Of a DNA stretch of 64,000 bases, positions 45,070 to 58,208 are shown in pieces. The position numbers were made by a program, and so were the translations under genes. The stretch's first letter is position 1. Every line of letters starts with the position of its first letter. The stretch comes from Patiria miniata (taxonomy: Eukaryota; Echinodermata; Asteroidea; Valvatida; Asterinidae). Where the stretch lies: contig NW_024037076.1 of assembly GCF_015706575.1 (NCBI RefSeq), forward strand, positions 3,315,614-3,379,613. Reading direction: 5' to 3'. Under the pieces are notes generated by a model, which did not search any database, was not told where the DNA came from, and saw only the letters and a list, made by a program, of their open reading frames with translations.

Positions 45070-46140
45070 AGAATTTGCTACAGTTGACTTGGCGTCCCCA
45101 AATGTCCATGCAGCGCTGGACACCAAGCTGAAGCCCGTGCTGGTTTGAAGCTTCTGAAGGAATGCAGAATCACCACTGGTGTCGTTGCAAATGATCTAGG
45201 ACAATCCAGGAGGTGTGCAAAATAGTGTATTAATTGCGAAAAGTCCGATTCAAAGGAAAGTCACTTTTAATTGCAGAAAATGAATGAAGAAAACACATTC
45301 CAATATTTGATCATGATATTATAACATAAAAAGATTGTAACAAATTTACAGATACCGTGATAAACCAAAAACATTGCGACCATAAAAACTAGACTATGTT
45401 CCCACCATCAATGTAATCGTCAATGCCGACCCTGACATGCCCATTTATGATCATAACAATTGAGCTCGAAATAGAAGAAAAACAATTCTCAGTCATAATC
45501 ACAAAATGTGAACTGTTATTTTATGTCCCCGAGTTATGACAAACGAAAGAGTCCAAAATTACAAGAAGGAACTTACGGTCTGTACAACAGGTTCGCCCTT
45601 TAGCAAAGGAAGTCTTAGTCAACACGACGAGGGTGACACTGCAATAGCTGTGAACTGAAGGCACGTGGCGTTTCTGTTGTTGTTGTCAAGCAGATGACAG
45701 GTTCGGTAATGAGCGTATTTGTATAGATTCTAAACACAAAGCACCCACTAGAACATTACAATGCAAATTCCTACCATTCACTGACCATGCCTGTAACTAA
45801 CCTTCGACGTTTTGAAGTCTGAAAAGGATTTATTTTCTCGACTGTAATACCCTTAAAGCGTTGAGAAATTTGGTTTGTTTGGTTAGAGTGCCAAAAATAA
45901 TATCTTGGGTAATTAATTCTGTACTGTTCCATAAATTTTTTTGGCGAAACTGCTTTAACTTTATAAACACTTCCCAACGGGTAATATTTTGGTTGAAATG
46001 CAGTACTTTGTTAGGATTTTGTTAGGACAGTCACTCTTCAAGCCCAATCTTCCCTGATCATTTATTTAGTCTCCCCAACAGAACTGTAAAAGTAACTACA
46101 TTCGACTAAAAAGAAAGTCCCCACCTTAGAATTCTTCTTT
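45070..46140 (+). repeat. Left copy of a duplicated sequence flanking the young satellite array
   Basis: From about 45170 it matches 58865-59800 in the same orientation, 13.7 kb away, at an estimated 85-90% by eye. Markers include TGATCTAGGACAATCCAGGA, CGTCAATGCCGACCCTGACA, ACAGGTTCGCCCTTTAGCA and CTTCCCAACGGG. Its first part (45070-45205, GCTACAGTTGACTTGGCG to GATCTAGGACAA) also matches 54838-54968. So three partial copies border satellite blocks. No gene is recognised; an open stretch TVDLASPNVHAALDTKLKPV is noted only. Confidence 0.8.
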
Positions 46141-46146
46141 GTTTAA

Positions 46147-46562
46147 CCCTAAAGGGGCCGGGGCGGAATCCGCCGCCTCGACTTTTTCTGCGATAGCCTT
46201 GAATTTCTTTCCGCCAAACGAACTGTTATGACTTTTTAGCCCCGAGCCTTGCGCATCTTTTGATACCAAAAACATAAAAATCGGACCACGGGTTGCCGTC
46301 CGGCGCTACTCGCCTTAAAAACTGAATTTCCCCATATTCGTCGTGTACACAGAGCAAAATTACCATTTGTGCATATGAATAATTAATTACCCATCAATCC
46401 AAAAACCCTTTGACCAATAGTTATGAAATTTCTTGGGTATGTTTATGATAAGTTGTTTTACAATTTTTCGTCGCTCGAAGGTCGAGTTTTTAGGGCGGGG
46501 GGGGGGCAGAATCCACCAAACCCCCGGCTGAGAGGTGGTCAAACTAACCCGACCCTTTAGGG
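46147..46562. mobile_element. TTAA-flanked element with CCCTAAAGGG ends (piggyBac-type MITE)
   Basis: The sequence is TTAA, then CCCTAAAGGGGCCGGGGCGG at the left end, and CCGACCCTTTAGGG then TTAA (46563-46566) at the right end. A TTAA duplication with CCC-starting inverted ends is the signature of piggyBac-type elements. The element is 416 bp, non-coding, and has a G run and GC-rich ends. It sits at the right edge of the duplicated flank; the corresponding place in the other copy (near 59825) has TTAA without the element. Confidence 0.85.
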
Positions 46563-46639
46563 TTAAAGGAAATTATACAACGTTTGCTTTTGCTACAATT
46601 TTCAAGAATAAATGAATTCGGAGGATCATATTGTTACGG

Positions 46640-49600
46640 ATGCTGCACAACTGAACAAAAAGAACAACCTCGTTTCCGAAGAACTACTCAAGAAATACAA
46701 AATGGATTAAATTGAAATTTGGTGCAATTAGTTTTCACGATGTGTAGCATATGTAGTTTGAATGGCGTGAGAAACCGTGGAGCTATAAATATAATATGAT
46801 CGTAACAATCTAATGTTTTAAACGTTAAAAATCCATGTTGACTTCCATTAGGATTGTACTTGTCGCAAATAAAACCCTATATTGTTACGGTCATAATATC
46901 TTGATTATTTTGACGTTTTTTAATGAAATTAAATCTTTTGATGTCAAACATCATGACAAGTGAGTGTGCGAAAATTCATTTTAATGTAACGTGTATATCT
47001 TGAGTTGTTGGCCCCAAATCGAGTTTGGTGGTGGAGATCGAGACCACTATAATAGAGGGCGCGCCACATAAATAGTGGTCTCAACAACGCATCAACACAG
47101 TGGAGCTATAAATATAATATGATCGTAACAATCCAGTGTTTTAAACGTTAAAAATCCATGTTGACTTCCATTAGGATTGTACTGGTCGCAAATAAAACCC
47201 TGTATTGTTAAGATCATAATATCTTGATTATTTGACGTTTTTTTAATGAAATTAAATCTTTTGATGTCAAACATTATGTAAAATGAGTGTGCGAAAATTC
47301 AGTTTAATTTAACGTGTATATCTTGAGTTGTTGGCCCCAAATCGAGTTTGGTGGTGGAGATCGAGACCATTATAATAGAGGGCGCGCCACATAAATAGTG
47401 GTCTCAACAACGCATCAACACAGATGCTGCACAACTGAACAAAAAAAAACAACCTCGTTTCCGATGAACTACTCAAGAAATACAAAATGGATTAAATTAA
47501 CATTTGGTGCAATTAGTTTTCACGATGTGTAGCATAAGTAGTTTGAATGGCGTGAGAAACCGTGGAGCTATAAATATAGTAATGATCGTAACAGTCTAGT
47601 GTTTTAAACGTTAAAAATCCATGTTGACTTCCATTAGGATTGTACTTGTCGCAAATAAAACCCTGTATTGTTACGATCATAATATCTTGATTATTTGACG
47701 TTTTTTTTATGAAATTAAATCTTTTGATGTCAAACATTATGTAAAATGAGTGTGCGAAAATTCAGTTTAATGTAACGTGTATTTCTTGAATTGTTGGCCC
47801 CAAATCAAGTTTGGTGGTGGAGATCGAGACCACTATAATGAGAGGGCGCGCCACATAAATAGTGGTCTCAACAACGCATCAACACAGATGCTGCACAACT
47901 GAAAAAAAAGAACAACCTCGTTTCCGATGAACTACTCAAGAAATACAAAATGGATTAAATTGAAATTTGGTGCAATTAGTTTTCACGATGTGTAGCATAA
48001 GTAGTTTGAATGGCGTGAGAAACCGTGGAGCTATAAATATAATATGATCGTAACAATCTAGTGTTTTAAACGTAAAAAATCCATGTTGACTTCTATTAGG
48101 ATTGTACTTGTTGCAAATAAAACCCTGTATTACACTCAGACACGAATACATGTACAATCAAAACATCATTAACCAATATATTAGATTTGCCGCAGCCTGA
48201 AATTAAATCTTTTGATGTCAAACATCATGACAAATGAGTGTGCGAAAATTTAGTTTAATGCAAAGTGTATTTCAAGCGTTGTTGGCCCAAAATCGAGTTT
48301 GATGGTGGAGATCGAGTCCACTATATTAGAGGGCGCGCCACATAAATAGTGGTCTCAACAACGCATCAACACAGATGCTGCACAACTGAACAAAAAGAAC
48401 AACCTCGTTTCCGATGAACTACTCAAGAAATACAAAATGGATTAAATTGAAATTTGGTGAAATTAGTTTTCACGATGTGTAGCATAAGTAGTTTGAATGG
48501 CGTGAGAAACCGTGGTGCTATAAATATAATATGATCGTAACAATCTAGTGTTTGAAACGTTAAAAATCCATGTTGACTTCCATTAGGATTGTACGTATGA
48601 GTGTGCGAAAATTCAGTTTAATGTAACGTGTATTTCTTGAATTGTTGGCCCCCAATCTAGTTTGGTGGTGGAGATCGAGACCACTATAATGAGAGGGCGC
48701 GCCACATAAATAGTGGTCTCAACAACGCATCAACACAGATGCTGCACAACTGAAAAAAAAAGAACAACCTCGTTTCCGATGAACTACTCAAGAAATACAA
48801 AATGGATTAAATTGAAATTTGGTGCAATTAGTTTTCACGATGTGTAGCATAAGTAGTTTGAATGGCGTGAGAAACCGTGGAGCTATAAATATAATATGAT
48901 CGTAACAATCTAGTGTTTTAAACGTTAAAAATCCATTTTGACTTCCATTAGGATTGCACTTGTCGCAAATAAAACCCTGTATTGGTACGGTCATAATATC
49001 TTGATTATTTGACGTTTTTTTAATGAAATTAAATCTTTTGATGTCAAACATCATGATAAGTGAGTGTGCGAAAATTTAGTTTAATGTAAAGTGTATTTCA
49101 AGAGTTGTTGGCCCCTAATCGAGTTTGATAGTGGAGATCGAGACCACTATAATAGAGGGCGCGCCACATAAATAGTGGTCTCAACAACGCATCAACACAG
49201 ATGCTGCACAACTGAAAAAAAAAGAACAACCTCGTTTCCGATGAACTACTCAAGAAATACAAAATGGATTAAATTGAAATTTGGTGCAATTAGTTTTCAC
49301 GATGTGTAGCATAAGTAGTTTGAATGGCGTGAGAAACAGTGGAGCTATTAATATAATATGATCGATCGTAACAATCTAGTGTTTTAAACGTTAAAAATCC
49401 ATGTTGACTTCCATTAGGATTGTACTTGTTGCAAATAAAACCCTGTATTGTTACGGTCATAATATTTTGATTATTTTGACATTTTTTTATGAAATAAAAT
49501 CTTTTGATGTCAAACATCATGACAAATGAGTGTGCAAAAATTCAGTTTAATGTAACGTGTATTTCTTGAATTGTCGGCCCCCAATCTAGTTTGGTGGAGG

Positions 49601-50420
49601 AGATCGAGACCACTATAATGAGAGGGCGCGCCACATAAATAGTGGTCTCAACAACGCATCAACACGGATGCTGCACAACTGAAAAAAAAGAACAACCTCG
49701 TTTCCGATGAACTACTCAAGAAATACAAAATGGATTAAATTGAAATTTGGTGCAATTAGTTTTCACGATGTGTAGCATAAGTAGTTTGAATGACGTGAGA
49801 AACCGTGGAGCTATAAATATAATAATGATCGTAACAATCCAGTGTTTGAAAAGCTAAAAATCCACGTTGACTTCCATTAAGATTGTATTTGTCGAGAATG
49901 ATACCCTGTATTGTTACGGTCATAATAGCTTGATTTTTTTGACCTTTTCTTCTGAAATTAAATCTGTTCATGTCAAACATAATGACAATAGAGGGCGTGC
50001 CACATAAATAGTGGTCTCAACAACGCATCAACACGGATGCTGCAAAATTGAACAAAAAAGAACAAACTCGTTTCCGATGAAATACTCAAGAAATACGAAA
50101 TGGATTCAATTGAAATTTCGTGCGATTACTTTTCACGATGTGTAGCAGAAGTCTTTTGAATGGTGTGAGAAACCGTGGAGCTCCTAATATAATATGATCG
50201 TAACAATCTAGTGTTTGAAAAGCTAAAAAATCCACGTTGACTTCCATTAGGATTGTATTTGTCGAGGTTGAAACCATGTATTGTTACGGTCATAATAGCT
50301 TGATTGTTTGACCTTTTCTTCTGAAATTAAATCTGTTCATGTCAAACATAATGACAAATGAGTGCACAAAAATTCATTTTAATATAACGTGTAGTTCTTG
50401 AGTTTTTGCCCCCAAAACGA
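46640..50420 (+). repeat. 460-bp-type satellite, first block
   Basis: The GGGCGCGCCACATAAATAG motif recurs near 47055, 47381, 47847, 48333, 48698, 49159, 49626 and (as GGGCGTGCC) 49987, at about 465 bp or shorter where units are truncated. Other unit parts are CCGATGAACTACTCAAGAAA, TTAGTTTTCACGATGTGTAG, ATAATATGATCGTAACAATC, GACTTCCATTAGGATTGTA and CTTGAATTGTTGGCCCC. The part around TTTAATGTAACGTGTATTTC resembles the decayed 205-bp satellite at 38.9-42.7 kb. Confidence 0.93.
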
Positions 50421-53400
50421 GTTTGTTCTGTATTTCAAAATTGAATATTCAGTGATTTGTCATGATGACTGTGTTACATTATGAGATTTAATTCCATGAG
50501 AAACCATCAAACAATGAAAAAGAGTATACCCGAAACAAATACAGTATTTTAAACGTGAAAAATACTAACCAAATGAAAAATGAAAAGTCAACGTCTATGG
50601 AAAAATAATAATACACTCGTTGTTTGAGCAATAACCCGAGCTCACCAGGTCAAGCTATATTAAGTTGTAAGTTCAGCAAGTGATCGGTCTTGATGTCTTA
50701 CACGAGGAGATAAAATTTCGTGAGAAACAGTCAAACCACTACAAAAATTAATTCGAGAAGGGGCGCGCTGAATCAAACTAGTGGTCTCGCACCGCCAAGA
50801 CATTCATCCGCACGCCGTAGAATTTTTTTTAAATTTTCCTTCAATAGAGGGCGCGCCACATAAATAGTGGTCTCAACAACGCATCAACACGGATGCTGCA
50901 AAATTGAACAAAAAAGAACAAACTCGTTTCCGATGAACTACTCAAGAAATACGAAACGGATTCAATTGAAATTTCGTGCAATTAGTTTTCACGATGTGTA
51001 GCAGAAGTCGTTTGAATGGCGTGAGAAACCGTATAGCTCTTAATATAATATGATCGTAACAATCTAGTGTTTGAAAAGCTAAAAATCCACGGTGACTTCC
51101 ATTAGGATTGTATTTGTCGAGAATGAAACCCTGTATTGTTACGGTCATAATAGCTTGATTGTTTGACCTTTTCTTCTGAAATTAAATCTGTTCATGTCAA
51201 ACATAATGACAAATGAGTGCACAAAAATTCATTTTAATATAACGTGTAGTTCTTGAGTTTTTGCCCCCAAAACGAGTTTGTTCTGTATTTCAAAATTGAA
51301 TATTCAGTGATTTGTCATGATGACTGTGTTACATTATGAGATTTAATTCCATGAGAAACCATCAAACAATGAAAAAGAGTATACCCGAAACAAATACAGT
51401 ATTTTAAACGTGAAATATATTAACCAAATGAAAAATGAAAAGTCAACGTCCATGGAAAAATAATAATACACTCGTTGTTTGAGCAATAACCCAAGCTCAC
51501 CAGGTCAAGCTATATTAAGTTGTAAGTTCAGCAAGTGATCGGTCTTGATGTCTTACACGAGGAGATAGAATTTCGTGAGAAACAGTCAAACCACTACAAA
51601 AATTAATTCGAGAAGGGGCGCGCTGAATAAAACTAGTGGTCTCGCACCGCCAAGACATTCATCCGCACGCCGTAGAATTTTTTAAAATTTTCCTTCAATA
51701 GAGGGCGCGCCACATAAATAGTGGTCTCAACAACGCATCAACACGGATGCTGCAAAATTGAACAAAAAAGAACAAACTCGTTTCCGATGAACTACTCAAG
51801 AAATACGAAAAGGATTCAATTGAAATTTCGTGCAATTAGTTTTCACGATGTGTAGCAGAAGTCGTTTGAATGGCGTGAGAAACCGTATAGCTCTTAATAT
51901 AATATGATCGTAACAATCTAGTGTTTGAAAAGCTAAAAATCCACGTTGACTTCCATTAGGATTGTATTTGTCGAGAATGAAACCCTGTATTGTTACGGTC
52001 ATAATAGCTTGATTGTTTGACCTTTTCTTCTGAAATTAAATCTGTTCATGTCAAACATAATGACAAATGAGTGCACAAAAATTCATTTTAATATAACGTG
52101 TATTTCTTGAGTTTTTGCCCCCAAAACGAGTTTGTTCTGTATTTCAAAATTGAATATTCAGTGATTTGTCATGATGACTGTGTTACATTATGAGATTTAA
52201 TTCCATGAGAAACCATCAAACAATGAAAAAGAGTATACCCGAAACAAATACAGTATTTTAAACGTGAAAAATACTAACCAAATGAAAAATGAAAAGTCAA
52301 CGTCTATGGAAAAATAATAATACACTCGTTGTTTGAGCAATAACCCGAGCTCACCAGGTCAAGCTATATTAAGTTGTAAGTGCAGCAAGTGATCGGTCTT
52401 GATGTCTTACACGAGGAGATAAAATTTCGTGAGAAACAGTCAAACCACTACAAAAATTAATTCGAGAAGGGGCGCGCTGAATCAAACTAGTGGTCTCGCA
52501 CCGCCAAGACATTCATCCGCACGCCGTAGAATTTTTTTAAAAATTTTCCTTCAATAGTGGGCGCGCCACATAAATAGTGGTCTCAACAACGCATCAACAC
52601 GGATGCTACAAAATTGAACAAAAAAGAACAAACTCGTTTCCGATGAACTACTCAAGAAATACGAAACGGATTCAATTGAAATTTTGTGCAATTAGTTTTC
52701 ACGATGTGTAGCAGAAGTCGTTTGAATGGAGTGAGAAACAGTGGAGCTATAAATATAATATGATCGTAACAATCTAGTGTTTGAAACGCTAGAAATCCAC
52801 GTTGACTTCCATTAGGATTGTATTTGTCGCAATTAAAACCCTGTATTGTTACGGTCATAATAACTTGATTGTTTGACCTTTTCTTATGAATTTAAATCTG
52901 TTCATGTCAAACATCATGAAAAATGAGTGCACGAAAATTCATTTTAATGAACCGTGTATTTCTTGAGTTGTTGCCCCCAAAACGAGTTTGTTCTGTATTT
53001 CAAAATTGAATATTCATTGATTTGTCATGATGACTGTGTTACATTATGAGATTTAATTCCATGAGAAACCATCAAACAATGAAAAAGAGTATACCCGAAA
53101 CAAATACAGTATTTTAAACGTGAAAAATACTAACCAAATGAAAAATGAAAAGTCAACGTCTATGGAAAAATAATAATACACTCGTTGCTTGAGCAATAAC
53201 CCGAGCTCACCAGGTCAAGCTATATTCAGTTGTAAGTTCAGCAAGTGATCGGTCTTGATGTCTTACACGAGGAGATAAAATTTCGTGAGAGACAGTCAAA
53301 CCACTACAAAAATTAATTCGAGAAAGGGCGCGCTGAATAAACGTAGTGGTCTCGCACTACCAAGACATTCATCCGCACGCCGTAGAATTTTTTTAAATTT

Positions 53401-54835
53401 TCCTTCAATAGTGGGCGCGCCACATAAATAGTGGTCTCAACAACGCATCAACACGGATGCTACAAAATTGAACAAAAAAGAACAAACTCGTTTCCGATGA
53501 ACTACTCAAGAAATACGAAAAGGATTCAATTGAAATTTCGTGCAATTAGTTTTCACGATGTGTGGCAGAAGTCGTTTGAATGGCGTGAGAAACCGTATAG
53601 CTCTTAATATAATATGATCGTAACAATCTAGTGTTTGAAAAGCTAAAAATCCACGTTGACTTCCATTAGGATTGTATTTGTCGAGGATGAAACCATGTAT
53701 TGTTACAGTCATAATAGCTTGATTGTTTGACCTTTTCTTCTGAAATTAAATCTGTTCATTTCAAACATAATGACAAATGAGTGCACAAAAATTAATTTTA
53801 ATGTAACGTGTATTTCTTGAGTTGTTGCCCCCAAAACGAGTTTGTTCTGTATTTCAAAATTGAATATTCAGTGATTTGTCATGATGACTGTGTGACGTTT
53901 TGAGATTTAATTTCATGAGAAACCACAAAACAATGAAAAAGATCAGTCGTTAGTTGAGCGAGAGGTGCTAAAACGTGAAAAATACTAACCAAATGAAAAT
54001 TGAAATGTCAACGTCCATGGAAAAATAATAATAGTACACTTTTTGTTTGAACAATAACCGGCGAGCTCACCAGGTCAAGCTATATTAAGTTGTAAGTTCA
54101 GCAAGTGATTTGGTCTTGATGTCTTACACGAGGATATAAAATTTCGTGAGAAACCGTCAAACCACTAAAAAAATTAATTCGAGAAAGGGCGCGCTGAATA
54201 AAACTAGTGGTCTCGCACCGCCAAGACATTCATCCGCACGCCGTAGAATTTTTTAAATTTTCCTTCAATAGAGGGCGCGCCACATAAATAGTGGTCTCAA
54301 CAACGCATCAACACGGATGCTGCAAAATTGAACAAAAAAGAAGAAACTCGTTTCCGATGAACTACTCAAGAAATACGAAATGGATTAATAATTGAAATTT
54401 CGTGCAATTAGTTTTCACGATGTGTAGGAGAAGTAGTTTGAATGGAGTGAGAAACAGTGGAGCTATAAATATAATATGATCGTAACAATCTAGTGTTTGA
54501 AACGCTAGAAATCCACGTTGACTTCCATTAGGATTGTATTTGTCGCAATTAAAACCCTGTATTGTTACGGTCATAATAACTTGATTGTTTGACCTTTTCT
54601 TATGAATTTAAATCTGTTCATGTCAAACATCATGAAAAATGAGTGCACGAAAATTCATTTTAATGAACCGTGTATTTCTTGAGTTGTTGCCCCCAAAACG
54701 AGTTTGTTCTGTATTTCAAAATTGAATATTCATTGATTTGTCATGATGACTATGTTACATTATGAAATTGAATTTCATGAGAAATCATCAAACAATGAAA
54801 AAGAGTATACCCGAAACAAACGTGAAAAACAAACC
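50421..54835 (+). repeat. 855-bp higher-order satellite block
   Basis: The GGGCGCGCCACATAAATAG motif recurs near 50847, 51702, 52559, 53414 and 54270, at steps of 855-857 bp. Each unit joins a 460-type half to a second half with GAAACAGTCAAACCACTAC, GAGAAGGGGCGCGCTGAAT and TAGTGGTCTCGCA. So it is a dimeric higher-order unit. Units are very alike, more than in the 460-bp blocks, which suggests more recent amplification. From about 53930 the last unit is partly altered. Confidence 0.93.
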
Positions 54836-54837
54836 AA

Positions 54838-54968
54838 ATGCTACAGTTGACTTGGCGTCCCCACATGGCCATGCAGCGCTGGAAACGAAGCTGAAGCCCG
54901 TGCTGATTTGAAGCTTCTGGAGGAATGCAGAATCACCTCTGGTGTAGTTGCTAATGATCTAGGACAAC
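54838..54968 (+). repeat. Third partial copy of the array-flanking sequence
   Basis: GCTACAGTTGACTTGGCGTC to GATCTAGGACAA matches 45070-45205. It ends where a G-rich low-complexity stretch begins, with an 18-base G run at about 55010-55028. It lies inside the satellite domain, between the 855-bp block and the last 460-bp block. Confidence 0.8.
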
Positions 54969-55340
54969 CGGTGGTACCCGGTGGGTGGATGGGTCACACC
55001 CACCCACCAAGGGGGGGGGGGGGGGGGGTGACTCGTATCATAAGTTCAATGGGGCGCTGTTCAAATATGACAGTTACTAACACTGTAATTACATCATACT
55101 GTACAAAATACCCCCTCACCAAGCTGGCTGTGTGTCCTTTCTCTATGCTCTAACCGCGTTTTGTGCACAGGCGCACATTATTACATAATTTTTTGCGTGT
55201 CAGAATGAAGGGGGGGGGGGATACACATTATTAGAAATGAATTTCTATGAAACGATTTTCTTGGACAGAGCTGGGGGAGGGGGATTGACCCCGCCCCCCG
55301 TGCCCCCTGAGGGCCTGCAGCCAGTGAGCGCAGTGTACAT
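54969..55340. other. G-run-rich spacer
   Basis: Contains the palindromic GGGTGG...CCACCC neighbourhood at 54980-55008, long G runs at 55010 and 55210, and no gene. Confidence 0.5.
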
Positions 55341-55835
55341 GTATACGAACGACCCTAGCTGATGATAGAATCTGCCATATCTGTGGTTCCCCATTGCACG
55401 TAGTATGTATGAACAAAACTGTTTAGAAAAACCTGCCATAACTAAGTTTCCCTATTGCACGTGGTGTATATGAAACAAGATGATCAGACTATCGGTCATG
55501 TTTCGCCTGTTCCACGCATGGTATACAAACTAAGCAGGGTATGAAACCTGCCATAACTACATTTCCCCATTGCACGTTTTGGGTATGGACGAATTAGCTG
55601 TTTAGAAAATCCTGGCATAACGTTGTGGGTATAGTTCAAGCTGTTCAGAAAAACCTGACATAAATGCGTTTCCCCATTGGACGTTGTTGGTATGGACCAA
55701 GCTGCTTAGAAAAAAGGCTGACATAACTGCGTTTCCCTCACTGCACGTTGTAGGTATGGACCAAGCAGTCTAACAAAAACCTAGCATAATTGCGTTTCCC
55801 CGGCCCATTGCACGTTATAGGTAAGGACGAAGCTG
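55341..55835 (+). repeat. Decayed minisatellite of about 80 bp, six units
   Basis: Phrases recur in order: ACCTGCCATAACT, GTTTCCCCATTGCACGT, GGTATGGACCAAGCTG, TTAGAAAA. Units start near 55368, 55430, 55545, 55610, 55655, 55720 and 55780 with variable spacing. It is bounded on the right by an abrupt return to the 460-bp satellite (CCGATGAACTACTCAAG at 55840). Confidence 0.8.
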
Positions 55836-58208
55836 TTTCCGATGAACTACTCAAGAAATACAAAATGGATTGAATTGAAAATTCGTGCAATTAGTTTTCA
55901 CGATGTGTAGCATAAGTAGTTTGAATGGCGTGCGAAACCGTGGAGCTATCAATACAATATGATCGTAACAATCTAATGTTTTAAACGTTAAAATTCCTTG
56001 TTGACTTCCATTAGGATTGTATTTGTCGCAATTAAAACCCTGTATTGTTACGGTCATAATATCTTGATTATTGGACGTTTTTTTATGATGAAATTAAATC
56101 TTTTAATGTCAAACATCATGACAAATGAGTGTGCGAAAATTCAGTTTAATGTAACGTGTATTTCTTGAATTGTTGGCCCCAAATCGAGTTTGGTGGTGGA
56201 GATCGAGACCACTATAATAGAGGGCGCGCCACATAAATAGTGGTCTCAACAACGCATCAACACAAATGCTGCACAACTGAACAAAAAGAACAACCTCGTT
56301 TCCGATGAACTACTCAAGAAATACAAAATGGATTAAACTGAAATTTGGTGCAATTAGTTTTCACGATGTGTAGCATAAGTAGTTTGAATGGCGTGAGAAA
56401 CCGTGGAGCTATAAATATAATATGATCGTAACAATCTAGTGTTTTAAACGTTAAAAATCCATGTTGACTTGCATTAGGATTGTACTTGTCGCAAAGAAAA
56501 CTCAGCAGTGTTACGGTCATAATATCTTGATTATTGGACGTTTTTTTATGAAATTAAATCTTTTGATGTCAAACATCATGAAAAATGAGTGTGCGAAAAT
56601 TCAGTTTAATGTAACGTGTATTTCTTGAATTGTTGGCCCCAACTCGAGTTTGGTTGTGGAGATCGAGACCACTATAATAGAGGGCGCGCCACATAAATAG
56701 TGGTCTCAACAACGCATCAACACAGATGCTGCACAACTGAACAAAAAGCACAACCTCGTTTCCGATGAACTACTCAAGAAAAACAAAATGGATTCAATTG
56801 AAATTTGGTGCAATTAGTTTTCACGATGTGTAGCATAAGTAGTTTGAATGGCGTGAGAAACCGTGGAGCTATAAATATAATATGATCGTAACAATCTAGT
56901 GTTTTAAACGTTAAAAATCCATGTTGACTTGCATTAGGATTGTACTTGTCGCAAATAAAACCCAACAGTGTTACGGTCATAATATCTTGATTATTGGACT
57001 TTTTTTATGAAATTAAATCTTTTGATGTCAAACATCATGAAAAATGAGTGTGCGAAAATTCAGTTTAATGTAACGTGTATTTCTTGAATTGTTGGCCCCA
57101 ACTCGAGTTTGGTTGTGGAGATCGAGACCACTATAATAGAGGGCGCGCCACATAAATAGTGGTCTCAACAACGCATCAACACAGATGCTTCACAACTGAA
57201 CAAAAAGAACAACCTCGTTTCCGATGAACTACTCAAGAAATACAAAATGGATTAAACTGAAATTTGGTGCAATTAGTTTTCACGATGTGTAGCATAAGTA
57301 GTTTGAATGGCGTGAGAAACCGTGGAGCTATAAATATAATATGATCGTAACAATCTAGTGTTTTAAACGTTAAAAATCCATGTTGACTTGCATTAGGATT
57401 GTACTTGTCGCAAAGAAAACTCAGCAGTGTTACGGTCATAATATCTTGATTATTGGACTTTTTTTTATGAAATTAAATCTTTTGATGTCAAACATCATGA
57501 CAAATGAGTGTGCGAAAATTCAGTTTAATGTAATGTGTATTTCTTGAATTGTTGGCCCCAAACTCGAGTTTGGTTGTGGAGATCGAGACCACTATAATAG
57601 AGTGCGCGCCACATAAATAGTGGTCTCAACAACGCATCAACACAGATGCTGCACAACTGAACAAAAAGAACAACCTCGTTTCCGATGAACTACTCAAGAA
57701 ATACTAAATGGATTAAACTGAAATTTGGTGCAATTAGTTTTCACGATGCGTAGCATAAGTTGTTTGAATGGCGTGAGAAACCGTGGAGCTATGAATATAA
57801 TATGATCGTAACAATCTAGTGTTTTAAACGTTAAAAATCCATGTTGACTTGCATTATGATTGTACTTGTCGCAAATAAAACCCAGCATTGTTACGGTCAT
57901 AATATCTTGATTATTGGACGTTTTTTTATGAAATTAAATCTTTTGATGTCAAACATCATGCAAAATGAGTGTGCGAAAATTCAGTTTAATGTAATGTGTA
58001 TTTCTTGAATTGTTGGCCCCAAATCGAGTTTGGTTGTGGAGATCGAGACCACTATAATAGAGGGCGCGCCACATAAATAGTGGTCTCAACAACGCATCAA
58101 CACAGATGCTGCACAACTGAACAAAATGAACAACCTCGTTTCCGATGAACCACTCAAGAAATACAAAATGGATTAAATTGAAATTTGGTGCAATTAGTTT
58201 TCACGATG
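55836..58208 (+). repeat. 460-bp-type satellite, last block
   Basis: Five complete motif sites near 56222, 56683, 57142, 57603 and 58063, steps 458-463 bp. The block ends at 58208 in mid-unit (TTTTCACGATGT), joined to a fragment of the GCGGTGAGCAG repeat family. Confidence 0.93.
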
